From NCBI GenBank assembly GCA_002794775.1, contig NBAY01000002.1, positions 558,001 to 622,000 of the forward strand: 64,000 nucleotides of DNA, in the 5' to 3' direction. Below the pieces are notes generated by a model. That model saw nothing but the letters and a program-made list of their open reading frames with translations. It did not search any database and was not told the origin of the DNA. Positions 23,341 to 33,574 of the stretch are shown here, piece by piece. This DNA comes from Porodaedalea pini (Eukaryota; Basidiomycota; Agaricomycetes; Hymenochaetales; Hymenochaetaceae). The first letter of the stretch is position 1. Each line of letters begins with the position of its first letter. A program made the translations under genes and the position numbers.

Positions 23341-24504
23341 ATGTGCATCGTCAACGAAGACACCGTCGGACACATCTTGGACAGCTACGACCATTGGTGG
23401 CCGCGCGACTTCTGTCGCCTTGCCCTTATATCTTCCGTTTGGCTCCAGCCCGTTCGAAGGCGTCTTTACGCCTGCCCAAAACTCTCATCCTACCTTTCAT
23501 GTCACCACCTAGCCCGGACACTTGAAACAAGCCCGACAATTGTCACTCTTGTGCGCGCTCTAGATATCCGCCCGTCAGGCGACACGTACTGGGCGCGTGA
23601 GGATGCCGAAGAACATATCGCAGGATTTTGTCCTTGCGTACCCCGCCTCCTCGCGCCGACACGCCTTGAGCGCCTCACACTCGGTGGTGATCTAGCTAAA
23701 GGTGCTGAGCGTTTCTTACGCGCCGCTGCCTCGCCACACACAATAAAGACGCTCCAAATAATGTGTTCAAGCAATCATGAACGCTGTGTCGTGCCAAAAG
23801 CCTCGTTTAATTGGGACGGCAAGCTCGCTTTGCGCTTTCATGCGCTCGAGTCTCTTTCTCTAGACGGTCCTCTAATGCTCGACATAGACGACATTCACTA
23901 CGATCCAGATGCTGGTACAGACAGTGCGAATGTTTCACCGCGTGGATGCATGCTCAAAGAGCTCCACCTTAGAGGTGTCGAGATTGCAGTTGGATCCGGC
24001 TCGATCTGCGCGCTTCTCCACGAGCCCGCGTCGTGGCGACAACTACACATGCTCACGTTTGCGTTGCAGAGTTACACCAAAGCCAACATGGTTGATTTCG
24101 CTTCTCTCCTTGGACGCGTACACGGCTCATTAGAGAATCTCAATTTCCGTAGCTCTGCCAAAGCTGGCGCATTTCTCGTCGATGACCTGTTCGAACACAT
24201 GGAACATGCGCCACCTTTACTTTGTCTTCGCTCGCTTGATGCATCATACGAGCTCACATATCAGCGGTTCGGTTCCATATTTGCCAGTGTAGAAAACCTT
24301 GACATTGTTGGAGCGTTTGGTGCCACCCAACTTCTGGATTGGGCTGCGTACATTGAAATGCGTGGATATCCGAGACTAAAGAAATTAGTCCTGCGCTTGC
24401 ACGAGTCACCAACTCGCAGACTGAGCCAGTCGCACGTCGTTTTTACCGCCATGGTGGGCGCCTGCAAAAGGCGTGGAATCGTTCTTGATCGTGTCTGTGG
24501 ATAA
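23341..24504 (+). CDS. F-box-like/LRR protein C
   Basis: An uninterrupted frame with first ATG at 23341 gives 387 residues ending CKRRGIVLDRVCG. The N-terminus has an F-box-like segment: VNEDTVGHILDSYDHWWPRDFCRLALIS in part, then VWLQPVRRRLY, matching the pattern (I/L)xxIL...L..ALVSxxWLxPxRRRLY of basidiomycete F-box proteins. The remainder has regular hydrophobic strands (RLERLTLGGDL, TIKTLQIM, ALESLSLDG, LKELHLRGVEI, NLDIVGAFG) typical of leucine-rich-like F-box substrate modules. It is not closely related to F-box genes A and B in this window. A role as an SCF adaptor is inferred from family. The first ATG is a reasonable start, but a short upstream exon is possible. Confidence 0.75.
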   Translation: MCIVNEDTVGHILDSYDHWWPRDFCRLALISSVWLQPVRRRLYACPKLSSYLSCHHLARTLETSPTIVTLVRALDIRPSGDTYWAREDAEEHIAGFCPCVPRLLAPTRLERLTLGGDLAKGAERFLRAAASPHTIKTLQIMCSSNHERCVVPKASFNWDGKLALRFHALESLSLDGPLMLDIDDIHYDPDAGTDSANVSPRGCMLKELHLRGVEIAVGSGSICALLHEPASWRQLHMLTFALQSYTKANMVDFASLLGRVHGSLENLNFRSSAKAGAFLVDDLFEHMEHAPPLLCLRSLDASYELTYQRFGSIFASVENLDIVGAFGATQLLDWAAYIEMRGYPRLKKLVLRLHESPTRRLSQSHVVFTAMVGACKRRGIVLDRVCG

Positions 24505-24990
24505 GCTCGCCGTTTAGTCCTTCTCCCTCGTTCCACACAGTTATCAAAATGACGCCATGATCTACCTTAACTTGTTCATGCTTCACAACCTCCCACATGA
24601 TTAAGGTCTTCCTTTCACTCGAGTGTCGTACATTTAATCATAGTTGCACACAAGCACCCTCCGTACATCCCAGTCAATGTTAATGATCTTTCCTGCTCGA
24701 ACCGCTCCTCTCCCTCGGGCTCATCTTCCGTTCGAAGCCAGAGTTGTGGTTAAATCCTCGAGTGTAAGTACATGCTTGAATCCGATAGTGCTAGTGTACT
24801 TAGAAGTACAGTCCAATAAGATACAGAAAATCGGAAGCTCAGAACGACAACCTTTCAAGAAAACGATCCGTCGAAGAAATCATATCAAGACATAAATCGG
24901 TCGATATATACTGATCACCTGGTCGACGCATTAGACATCGTAAAAATGATTTACTGTACAGGCTTACCGTTCTGCACCTCGTCCGAGTCA
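24505..24990. other. Convergent intergenic region
   Basis: 0.49 kb between the converging F-box C and LGYG-protein genes, probably both 3' UTRs. No feature recognised. Confidence 0.4.
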
Positions 24991-27340
24991 TCAAGTAAAA
25001 CGAGAAGCATCCAACTCTTCCTGGAGCCGAATGTTTTTGGCTCGCAGCTCAAGAATGCACGACTGAAGTACTTTGATGACTTCTCTGAGGTTCTCTGGGT
25101 TGTTGTCCGTGAATGCTGGAGGGTTCTTCCTCGCGCTACGATGGCCACGAGGGCCGACCGCCCCGACACTCAACTTTGAGTCTCCTGCAGGATACGTTGC
25201 AAGGCGTGAGGGAACATTGGAATGACGATGTTCAACAAGCTTGTCCTTTTTCTTGCGTGGTGCATAACTCGAAACAAGAGTTGCGTCACTTTCTCCACTT
25301 GTGTTTGTCGCTGTTCGAGCACTCCTATAAAATGACACCCCCTCGCTACACGAAAATTGGTCCATCAAAAGCTTGTCATCAAAGACTGGTGGCTGTTCCC
25401 GTTTAACCGTGGTGAATGCCTTGGACTTGCAAACACTCTTCTGGTCGTGGTGCTTCCACGGAAGCGGAGACCGTGGTAGAAGTGCGGAATTAGACACGTA
25501 AGGGCTATATGCTGATGGACATGGAGGAGCTGGCTCGAGTTCATGTGGCGATGGGAGTCGTGCTAACCCGTCGTCTTGTCGAGAGATGTATCCTTCCGGC
25601 TGGACCATAATAGGTGAATGAATCAGTGACCTTAGTTGATCTAGCATGAAGAGAAGTTTGTGCCCACCTTTGAACTGAACTCCTGCTCACTGAAGACGAC
25701 AAGTATCAGTCCCACAATGCGCCTGGGATGCTGTTTCTGTTCCACTTACGATTCGTCATCCGAGTCGACACATGTTTCTTCTGACATAAAACTTTTTCTT
25801 GGGGGAGCAGGCTCGAGGTATTTGCAATCGACTTCTGCTTCATCTGACTCTGCCCGTTGCGGTAGCTCCCAGCTCTGCGGACCCATTGCGAGGCTCTTTA
25901 TCGTTCCCACTGGTAACATCGATCATTTAATTTTTGGTCGGTATGCGTTTTCTGTTACTGAAGAGAACATTTACCCTTCTTCAGCAAGTAAGGATCGAAT
26001 TCTGTCGATACTTCCATTCCTTTCGCTCGAAGGCCTGCTACACTTTCCAAGCCTTTAATACTGTTACCCGTAACCTGCAAAACAAATGATCAATGTGTGA
26101 AATCTGGGGTGCAGTACTGCAAGCTGACCTTTGCTAACGCACAGATGTCCGTTTCGTGGACTATGGCAACCTCTGCACCCATCTGTATGAGGTTAGATTA
26201 TCACAGTGATTCGAAAGTCTGAGCCAAACAACACCTACACGAAGAATACTATCCAAAACAAAGTTATGATCCACGAACTCCTGAGAATAAAATAAGGAGA
26301 ATGTAAATCAATTGAAACATGAATCACGGACCTCCTCGACCTGGGCTTCCTCATCCGAATCAAATCCAACAGAAACGACACCTGAATACGTGTCTGAGTC
26401 TCTATCCATATCGAGATCCTCAGGATCCGCAGCGGCCTTCATAATTCGGGGCACGAATAGTCTCTCTGAAACTCGGAAGCCTCTGAGGAAGATGCATTGA
26501 TCCTTGAACGGACCAGTGTCCTCGGTGATCAAACTGTCATTATTAAGTGGATGGCTCCGGGCCGGAGGGTTATAAGGATTCGGGCCAACGCGTATAGGGA
26601 CGTGAATCGAGGATTCTGATACTCCTGAAATGGCAGCGGAGGCGGAGAGCGCGACCGAATCACCCGCCTGGACCGTGACGCCTCCCTGTGACGCCCTTTC
26701 AATGAGAGTCGCAGTTGCCCAATTTGCGGTAAGGTCGTGTCCGGTTACAAGAATCATATCTCGAAGCTCGAATTCAAATCCCTGTTCACGAATGAAGCGT
26801 GCCCATGACTTGTAGTGTTTTAGCATGTACGCTCGGTAAAGGCCTAGGCGGGAGGCATCTACACGCTCTGCGCTGTACTTGATGCAGAGTGCCGCGGCTT
26901 GTCGGTTAGATACGATGAAGTTTACCCTCGCGCCTGCCGAAGCAGCAGTCCTACACAAACCGGACGTCAGTTGGCCGAAGACATCGAAAGGACACGTTGA
27001 CGCACACAGAGAAATCAACATCGCCTTCAATCTGTTTGACGTGGTCTGACTGCAACCAAGACCCTGCGCCGATCTCATTGCTCGTCGTCGTCGATCGGCA
27101 TGTGTCGGGCAAAGGCTCAAAGCCTTCCGGCACTCCATAGTTCGAGTTTATGTCGTGATCAGAGGGCAAGTCTAGCTGAGGAAGGGCGTTGAATATCCTC
27201 CGAAAATATCCATTTTTGTGAGCGATGCCGACATCCCCGACACGGACGCGGTCATATTCTGCCGGATTGGGCTCGTATAATGGGAGGCCGTACCCAAGGA
27301 TACGGAGTTCCTTCTGATAGATTTTGCATTCAAGACTCAT
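24991..27340 (-). CDS. Conserved basidiomycete protein with LGYG-PL-EP signature
   Basis: A minus-strand gene of about nine exons. Exon 1 (from ATG 27340) gives ELRILGYGLPLYEPNP, VRVGDVGIAHKNGYFRRIFNA and GVPEGFEPL, a signature I know from many uncharacterised Agaricomycete proteins. Exon 2 gives ARVNFIVSNRQAAALCIKY, SWARFIREQGFEFELRDMILVTG, FLRGFRVSERLF and an acidic end. Small exons follow in phase: EFVDHNFVLDSILR, MGAEVAIVHETDICALAK, and VTGNSIKGLESVAGLRAKG. A Ser-rich exon, a linker, and a final exon with a basic stretch and a coiled coil (LREVIKVLQSCILELRAKN, then IRLQEELD) close the protein at 24991. No enzymatic domain is recognised and the function is unknown. Splice sites of the small exons are good (for example CTTGCAG, CATACAG), but the join at 25660-25750 is less certain. 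Confidence 0.72.
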
Positions 27341-27655
27341 TACTCGGTAGTGTCAGCAGTTGTGAGTTAGTCGTCTGTGCAGGGGAGACCCAGTATATAA
27401 CTGCGCTTGATGATAGATTAGCGCCCGAGCAATGCTGTGAACTCGAAAACAGCACTCACCGCAATCTTTCATAGATGCATTGCTTGACTGTCTTCTAGTT
27501 CTTGATCTGGCTTGAACTTTGAAGGCAATGCAGTGCAAAGGAAAGCAGATCCGACGAAGTTTCATTACTGCATCTACCTGGTGCGTATCCAGTTCTTTCT
27601 CCAATCATAAAAACAATACATCATACAATCAGGCCGCGCATTGCCTGCCCTGTTT
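27341..27655. other. Short intergenic region between co-directional genes
   Basis: 315 bp between the start of the LGYG gene and the stop of the DUF6593 gene, both on the minus strand. It probably combines a promoter with a 3' UTR. Nothing else seen. Confidence 0.4.
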
Positions 27656-28420
27656 TCAACTCGCCATGCTAAAGGCAGGTGCAGATGCAGCGAGACCCAA
27701 CATAGCAGATTCTGACGAGAAAACAGAGCCCCTTCTAGAGAACCGGCGGGCCTTCTCGAGCAAGAGCATGGAGATTACTATTTCGTCACGTACTTGCTTG
27801 GCACGCTCCGAGCAAAGAATTGTTGCTGGCCTAGCCTCTGGGTCGTTGAATGTCTTCCCTTTTCCGGGAGGGGTGAACATTGCTATCGGGACAGAGGCGT
27901 CGTCGTCTGCGAAAAGCTGTGGTAGTTCAGCGTCTAGCAGCAGATAACCAGTGCAATCGAGTACTTACATGGAGCGATGGTCCGCCTTCAACGCTTCCCC
28001 ACGAGTATGTATACCCGTTCTCATCGGTGAAAGAAGCGCCTCTGAAATGCAAGAGCGTCAATGAAAAAAGATAACAAGGCACTTCCTGGGAATAACTCAC
28101 CGCCCCTTACGCCATCCCTTACTCTTCAACCACTTTCCCACATTCTGCTTCTCGCCGCCTCGTACACTCAGCTTGTCGCTCAAATGCAAATGCCATTCCA
28201 GAGTAGCAATAACATTGTCTGAGGCATCTGTGTACGTTGTCACAGGCTTTGACCCGGACTCGTTCGTTGTACTCGCTCTGTAGACGATTTTCTGAGGGTC
28301 ATTGGCATGTACGACTCTGGTCCGGCAGGGGTCCTTCGGGGTAAGTTCAAGTTTTTCCCAAAGATCAGTACCTGGCTGGGACTGTGCACCCGAATCGTAG
28401 GAGAGTGTGGCTAGTGACAT
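27656..28420 (-). CDS. DUF6593-domain protein
   Basis: Three exons on the minus strand from MSLATLSYDSGAQSQP (ATG 28420) to SAPAFSMAS with stop at 27656. Exon 1 has the pattern RTRVVHANDPQKIVYRAST, ATLEWHLH and VGKWLKSKGWRKGR; exon 2 GASFTDENGYTYSWGSVEGG; exon 3 LFADDDASVPIAMF and QVRDEIVISMLLLEKARR. This order (WH-strand, W-x(2)G-S, P-I-A-x-F, then a helix ending with LEKxRR) is that of DUF6593, a small beta-rich domain widespread in Agaricomycetes. The function is unknown. Introns are about 55-85 nt. Length (about 190 residues) is usual for the family. Confidence 0.85.
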
Positions 28421-28559
28421 ATTTGCGGGGGGAGGCTGCGCACGAATACATCGTACATTGATTTTATATCGTCAGCGCTGAAGCGGGCTGTGCATGATCA
28501 AACCTGAACTCATCAAGCAAATTGGTATCGTGAAGCCGCTCTGTACCATTCTGTACCCT

Positions 28560-28960
28560 TCATCAGCGGCCTGTGCTCGGCGAGGATTGCAAAGACCCCG
28601 TGGCCCGTAGGTTGGTATTTACGCAGTTTTTACTTTGAATCGGCGGAGAGGAAACATCTCGAGGTTCAGTTTCTCGCATGCCGTTAAATTGACTGCCAAC
28701 TGTTGAGTGGACAGCGTGTGCGCATAGACAGCCAATACACCAGTGTCTTTCAGTCGCCAGAGCCCACCGCCTTGAAGTTGAAGCGAGCATAAAGTCCGAG
28801 CAGAAAGATCGAGGACTCGGATGAGCGCATCGTCTTCAAACGCGCGTGAGAATCCCATAAAGAGTGAGAATCCCATAAAGAACGTGTTGCAGATCTTTCT
28901 TGCTTTCAACAACCATCGGTCCTCTTCAAAATTAACTGGACAAGCTCGTGCTCCTGTGGC
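28560..28960 (-). pseudogene. Possible F-box/LRR-like remnant
   Basis: A minus-strand frame gives FEEDRWLLKARKICNTFF, an 18-bp tandem duplication, then DDALIRVLDLSARTLCSLQL and LAVNLTACEKLNLEMFPLRRF. The leucine spacing resembles an F-box/LRR module, but there is no start, F-box or proper end. I read it as a decayed fragment; it could also be chance. Confidence 0.25.
28846..28881. repeat. 18-bp perfect tandem duplication
   Basis: The 18-mer gtgagaatcccataaaga occurs twice in direct succession. On the minus strand it adds six residues (the repeated FMGFS- unit), so it is frame-neutral. Confidence 0.9.
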
Positions 28961-29146
28961 TGAAAGATGCCTCTTTAAAATTCGGTTAGTTCTGGAGGGA
29001 GGTGTTCTAACTTCATTGAACGCAGAGCAGGTTGCTCTGGAATGTCATCGTGGAACGTGGTCAAATTATGGACCGTACGACTAGTAGTCGTTCCAATAAA
29101 GGTAAGTAAAGTAATAGACTAGAGAGAGACGATCATCGTGCTCACC

Positions 29147-29660
29147 ATGAAATGGATTGTACATGTCAGGTCTATTGTGCATACCATTTATTTGGTACCT
29201 ATATTGGCGGAGCTCGTATGGTTCGTCCCTCATGCATTCTTTACTTCAATCTGAACTCAGGCTAACTCTGTTTTTTTTTTTTTTTTTGAAATGACAGGTT
29301 TATGGTCCCTCCATGCTCCCAACGTTTTCCACATCCACAGAATGGATAATCGAAGACGCGCTCTCTGTGCGCCTAGGTCGACCTCTCACACGCGGCGAGC
29401 TCGTCGTCCTCGACTCGCCTCGAGTACCGAACGGCCAGATCTGCAAGCGCATCATCGGGCTACCAGGCGACATCGTGTGCGTCGATCCAAGCGGAACGCG
29501 TGGAATGTCGACGGAGCACTGTGTGATCCCGCGGGGCCATATCTGGATTGCAGGCGACAACGCGGCGGCATCTCGAGATTCTAGAGATTACGGGCCTGTG
29601 CCGATTGCGCTGGTGCGCTCGCGGGTCGCTGCAAGGGTATGGAAATGTGATTTTATATAG
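29147..29660 (+). CDS. IMP1: Mitochondrial inner membrane protease subunit 1 (S26)
   Basis: Exons 29147-29215 and 29298-29660 join in phase to 143 residues. Exon 1 gives a membrane anchor region (MKWIVHVRSIVHTIYLVPIL). Exon 2 begins VYGPSMLPTFSTSTEWI, with the catalytic serine in the S-M-L-P-T motif, then LTRGELVVLDSP, CKRIIGLPGDIV with the catalytic lysine, and the closing boxes HIWIAGDNAAASRDSR and YGPVPIALVRSR. This is the S26A signal-peptidase family; the K-R-I-I-G-L-P-G-D and S-R-D-S-R-x-Y-G-P-V motifs fit Imp1. It cleaves sorting signals of intermembrane-space proteins at the inner membrane. It is a little shorter than yeast Imp1 (about 190 residues), mainly at the N-terminus. The intron contains a 17-T tract close to its acceptor. 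Confidence 0.9.
29271..29287 (+). repeat. Poly-T tract of 17 bases in IMP1 intron
   Basis: Seventeen uninterrupted T residues lie 10 bases before the IMP1 acceptor ATGACAG. It serves as, or extends, the polypyrimidine tract. Such a run is prone to length error in sequencing. Confidence 0.95.
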
Positions 29661-29862
29661 TGTTCGTTTCTTAAGTATGAGGCTTCAGATCTTCCCTTGG
29701 AAATCTCGAACCATCTTTCGCGACGGAGCGACTCTGCTCGGAGAAGAGTGAACTGGACGGCGTTCGCTATGAAGGTAAATGATTCACGTATTTAATGTGC
29801 TAGATGATGCTAAAACTACAATTGCTAAGTCTACGGCCTGCTAAGAACGTAATACTACCCGT

Positions 29863-30949
29863 TCATCGCACAAAATTCATTGAATAACCCCCTTGACCAT
29901 TCGGTTCAAATTTGAAATTGTCTGTCGACAGCCCAAAGTTACCTTCATTCAGACTGAGCTTCATATTTTCACAGAAGACAAATAAAGGCGGACTCACCGA
30001 GGATACTATTTCCGAGGCCCTTCAATTTATCAAGCACTTCACCCGTCTCCTTCTTCTGTGCTTCCTCTATGCGAGGTTTCAGTGCTGCCAAAGCACGCTT
30101 CGTTGGTCCGATCTGTGGTGAACCGGAGGGGAGGAGTTTTAGGAGCGTGTTGTAATCTCATTTCATATTGTCAATGAATCTCTTGTTGTTTGGATATGAA
30201 TTCAGTTCGACTCACCGTCTTGTGCGCTTGCTAGAGAAGACCACGAGCCGATCTTTTCATTACATGATGCTCGTCGTTGAAGGGCCTTGATGTAATTTGG
30301 ATCATCCACGAGTGCTGTAATGCTCAAATCAGCAAGAGTTTGTCATTCCTGATATTAAATAGCCTGCCTTCAGAACAAGCCTTCACCGCCTCCTTATATT
30401 CCTCCTGCGCGAAGCAGTCAGGACTGAACGTCGGACAGGCAACGCGTTGTGCTCAACTAGTTTAACATGGCACGCGCCGATGTTCGCGTTGAGCACGGCG
30501 CGCGCTTTGGCACACTCGAGCTCAATGCCTGTGAGCGGAGCGGGTGGCGGTACGTCGGGTGTTTCTTCGGTGCTTTCGTCCTTAGTCTCGTCTCCAGCTT
30601 TTTCGGCGAAATCTTCTGGATCTGGTATGCCTTCGAAGGGCTTGCGCTCGACACGTTTCGGGAGTCTGCCGAGTGCTGAGGTATAGGTCGCGAGTGCTTG
30701 TGCCCAGTTCTCCAATCTGAAGTACGCCGTCGCTTCTTGCTTCAACTCGTTCGCGTCTTGTAGACATTTCTAATCGACTCATGAGCAATGAACGTCCTGG
30801 CGGTTGCGGTGTTTCTTACTCACCTTGACATGCTCTTCGCTGCCTTCAGCTGGTTCGCTTTCGTCGTAAGCTGCTGTTGAGTCTGTGCCCTTCTCTACTG
30901 GTGGCGTAGATTCGGTAGATTCTGTTGATGGTTCAGCTGCCATCTTCAT
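29863..30949 (-). CDS. TTC1: TTC1-like tetratricopeptide repeat protein
   Basis: A minus-strand gene of about six exons starts at MKMAAEPSTESTESTPP (ATG 30949; a second ATG lies at 30943). The N-terminus is acidic and Ser/Thr-rich. A TPR region follows: KCLQDANELKQEATAYFRLE, WAQALATYTSALGRLPKR, AVLNANIGACHVKL, an EEYKEAVKAC-like segment, DDPNYIKALQRRA, and LLPSGSPQIGPTKRAL. The C-terminus is the TTC1 signature: GEVLDKLKGLGNSILG joined to NFGLSTDNFKFEPNGQGGYS and MNFVR, stop at 29863. TTC1 proteins are small TPR co-chaperone adaptors that bind Hsp70/Hsp90 C-termini and some GTPases. Its stop is 203 bp from that of the converging IMP1 gene. Confidence 0.88.
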
Positions 30950-31173
30950 GTATGCGTCAGAGAGATGATGGCCTGAGTGCAAGCGCGCTGTGTACGCGTC
31001 CGCAAGCCTCGTGATCCTGAGACTCTGAGATGCCTTTCTGGGTTGAGCTTTGTCGATCCGATCACCAACACCGGCATCGTCATCGGCATGGATCGAAATC
31101 GACTTGAACTAATTATAAAACTCCTCTTCCTCCCCATTTACTTTCTCTTCCGTCCAGTTCAGCGGCAGCCAGC
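30950..31173. promoter_or_regulatory. Shared divergent promoter, TTC1 / dehydrogenase
   Basis: Only 224 bp lie between the ATG codons of the two genes, so the region must contain both 5' UTRs and core promoters. A TATAAA-like stretch (TTATAAAACTCC) occurs at about 31115 on the plus strand, about 60 bp before the dehydrogenase start. Confidence 0.5.
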
Positions 31174-32291
31174 ATGCCTGGCATAAACGATAGCAAATGT
31201 GTACTTGTCGTTGGCGCGACAGCAGGTATCGGACGCGCGCTTGCGCTCGCGATCCACGCGCTGCCGAGCAAGCCTACAGTAATCGTCGCTGGCCGTCGTA
31301 AGGAAAGACTCGACGAGCTCGTCAAGAAGGGACAAGAGGGAGGAGAGGGGCGCATTGAGGCTATGCAAGTGGATATTTCTGCCGGCACGGAGGCGCTGAA
31401 AGGGTTCTCGGAGGAAGTGATACGCAAGTTCCCTGAGGTTAGTCAAAATATCGAGTGGCACAATAATTGCATTTCGCAGGACTAAGGCTTTATCTTGAAT
31501 TCATCGAAGGTTGATGCTGTGTTACTCGCAGCTGGAGTTCAGCGAGCTACTAACTTCAAGAAGCCCGAAGAAATTGATCTCGATGGTTAGCAAGCGGCAG
31601 ACTGCTGCCTATCCAAACTTACTTATGCGAATGCATGATGCAGCTCTATTTGACGAGGTCAACACTAACTATCTCGCCATCTTGTCCTTGATCAAGTTCT
31701 TCCTGCCACATTTCCTCAAGCTCAGTGTGGGTGACTTCCGCAAATCTACCATGTCTAGCCATTTTATTTATTATATGTGCGCCCCCCAAATTTTAGTCTA
31801 AAGGACGCCCGACCTTCCTGATCCCAATCACATCGGGGCTCGCTATGGTACCCAAGGCAGGAGTCGCTGGCTACTGTGCAACCAAGGCAGCTCTCCACAG
31901 CTTGAGCCTATCATTGCACAACAACCTGAGCGACACGAATGTGCATGTCATGGAAATTTTGCCTCCGTAAGTACAAATTACAGGATAAATCTCGCTCTGC
32001 TCATACATCCCCCCGACAAACAGGCTGGTAGAGTCCGAGCTTCATGATCGTATGTCCTATCCAACCGACAAGCACTACATTTCACGTATTAACTAAATTG
32101 ACGCAGAACAAGGCACAACCGAACAACTTTCCAAGCACTGGATGCCTCTAGATGAGTTCACGAAGCACACAATGGACGGGCTGCAGCGCGGCGACTTCAA
32201 CATTATCGTCCCGTCGATGAAAGGCCTGTGGGAGAAGCTCGAGGCAGACAGGATTGTGATGAGCAGGAACACCCTTTTCGCCTTTAAGTAA
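31174..32291 (+). CDS. Short-chain dehydrogenase/reductase (DltE-like)
   Basis: Six exons join in phase: 31174-31437, 31510-31585, 31644-31726, 31797-31966, 32024-32049 and 32107-32291, giving 267 residues. The nucleotide-binding motif is VLVVGATAGIGRALA (G-x3-G-I-G) near residue 10. It is followed by VIVAGRRKERLDEL, an LLAAG motif in the NAG position (VDAVLLAAGVQ), VNTNYLAILSLIKFFLP, the catalytic serine in LIPITSGLAMVP, and YCATKAALHSLSLSL (Y-x3-K). The C-terminus is short (MSRNTLFAFK). Classical SDR length and motifs are complete, so NAD(P)-dependent oxidoreductase activity is likely; the substrate is unknown. DltE-like annotation rests on overall pattern only. Confidence 0.9.
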
Positions 32292-32502
32292 ATAAAGTAA
32301 TCTTAGAGAAACGCCCGCGTCACAGAGACGGCAGTGTGCATCACTGCATGTAGTCATGAGTGTACGTATGTAAAGTAGAAAATAGGAGAATCAATCTGTA
32401 CGCGAAGAAGCAAGCGCAGGAAGGCCTGAGCTCCTGGAAATACGGACTCGAGCTATAGTCTCATATCCGAGTCTTTCTATTGTTCAAACAAATAATTGCC
32501 CC

Positions 32503-32784
32503 ATGGACCTTGAAACCGACGCACCGGAAACTCTACAGCAGACGATCACTCGATCGCCTGTCACTGCCAAAGCATTGGCAACGCAAATCCTTCCGTTGAT
32601 CGCGCGTTCGGAAAGGTCCCCAAGGGTCAATATCCAATATTCAATATTCAAGGATGCAAAAAAGCAGTACTACTACACAGTGAAAGGATCTGGACTGCGA
32701 TAGTCCCGGGCTCAGGTAGAAGGTGATGACGACGAAAGGCTTGACGACTGTATCCTCCGTAATGTTCTGGACCCAGCTTCGTAG
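32503..32784 (+). CDS. Small hypothetical protein (weak)
   Basis: A 66-codon frame starts at the ATG at 32503 (MDLETDAPETLQQTITRSP) and shows good codon texture up to FKDAKKQYYYT. A 36-nt segment starting GTGAAAGG and ending CTCAG could be removed, joining YYYT to VEGDDDERLDDCILRNVL and a TAG at 32784. The intron would be unusually short, so this is tentative. I do not recognise a family. Confidence 0.25.
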
Positions 32785-33574
32785 ACAAGCCGAGATTCCG
32801 TCGCATATCTCAACACAGGTGTTCAGCACTCATCAGTCTGCAGCTCCTTTATCCAACGTATGCCCCACCAACAAAGGCGCGGCCGTCACCCCAGCGCCCC
32901 TCATCAGAATCAAAACACAGACTCGGACACATACACAAACGGAGCCACCGTTGATGATTTTTCAGTTTGTATATACTGTATATCTAATTGCACCGGCACC
33001 GCACAGCGGGTTGTATCGTACAGCACCGCAGCAAATTCGGTTTGTTGAAATTTTAAATATGCAATAGTGGGAAGGAGAAAGAAAAAAGAAAAAGAAAAAG
33101 GTACAACGGGAGCCCATAACTCAGAGAGCAGCAGCTGACAACACGACGATTATTAAACAGGGTGAATGGAGTGAGTGTGATGCAATTGACGGAGCCAATG
33201 CCAGTGTAAGTGAGGTGTAAGGTGTAAGGTGTAACGCAGATAAGGATAACAATGGGCCAGCCCAATGCGACAACAATGCGGCGCATCGAAACGACACTGA
33301 CGGATAACGAGAGTGGAGGCGAGCAAGGGCAGAGATATTGTAAGTATCCCCTGCACGCCGTATGAACCCTTTGCACGAATGCAAAGAACGAGAGCGAACG
33401 AGAGCGATGTGAAAACTCGAGTCAACCAAGAAAGCAACGATGTCCTTTTCATCTTCAATAAAGTTAAATGGTCCCTCTGCCAGTAGCCCTCGATCCAAAT
33501 GAACTGAACGACGAGACGCGCGGTACAAGTACAGCTTGTATTGTGACGGCGAGCGAAGGGCGGTCCAAGTTAGA
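32785..33574. other. Intergenic with short tandem repeat
   Basis: About 0.8 kb before the stop of the next minus-strand gene. Long minus-strand frames across 33121-33828 overlap that gene in another frame and have no domain. A purine-rich tract (33071-33101) and three copies of GGTGTAA at 33214-33234 are the only notable elements. Confidence 0.4.
33214..33234 (+). repeat. (GGTGTAA)x3 tandem repeat
   Basis: Three perfect direct copies of a 7-bp unit, preceded by the related AGTGTAA. It lies in probable 3' UTR of the downstream minus-strand gene. No function evident. Confidence 0.85.
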
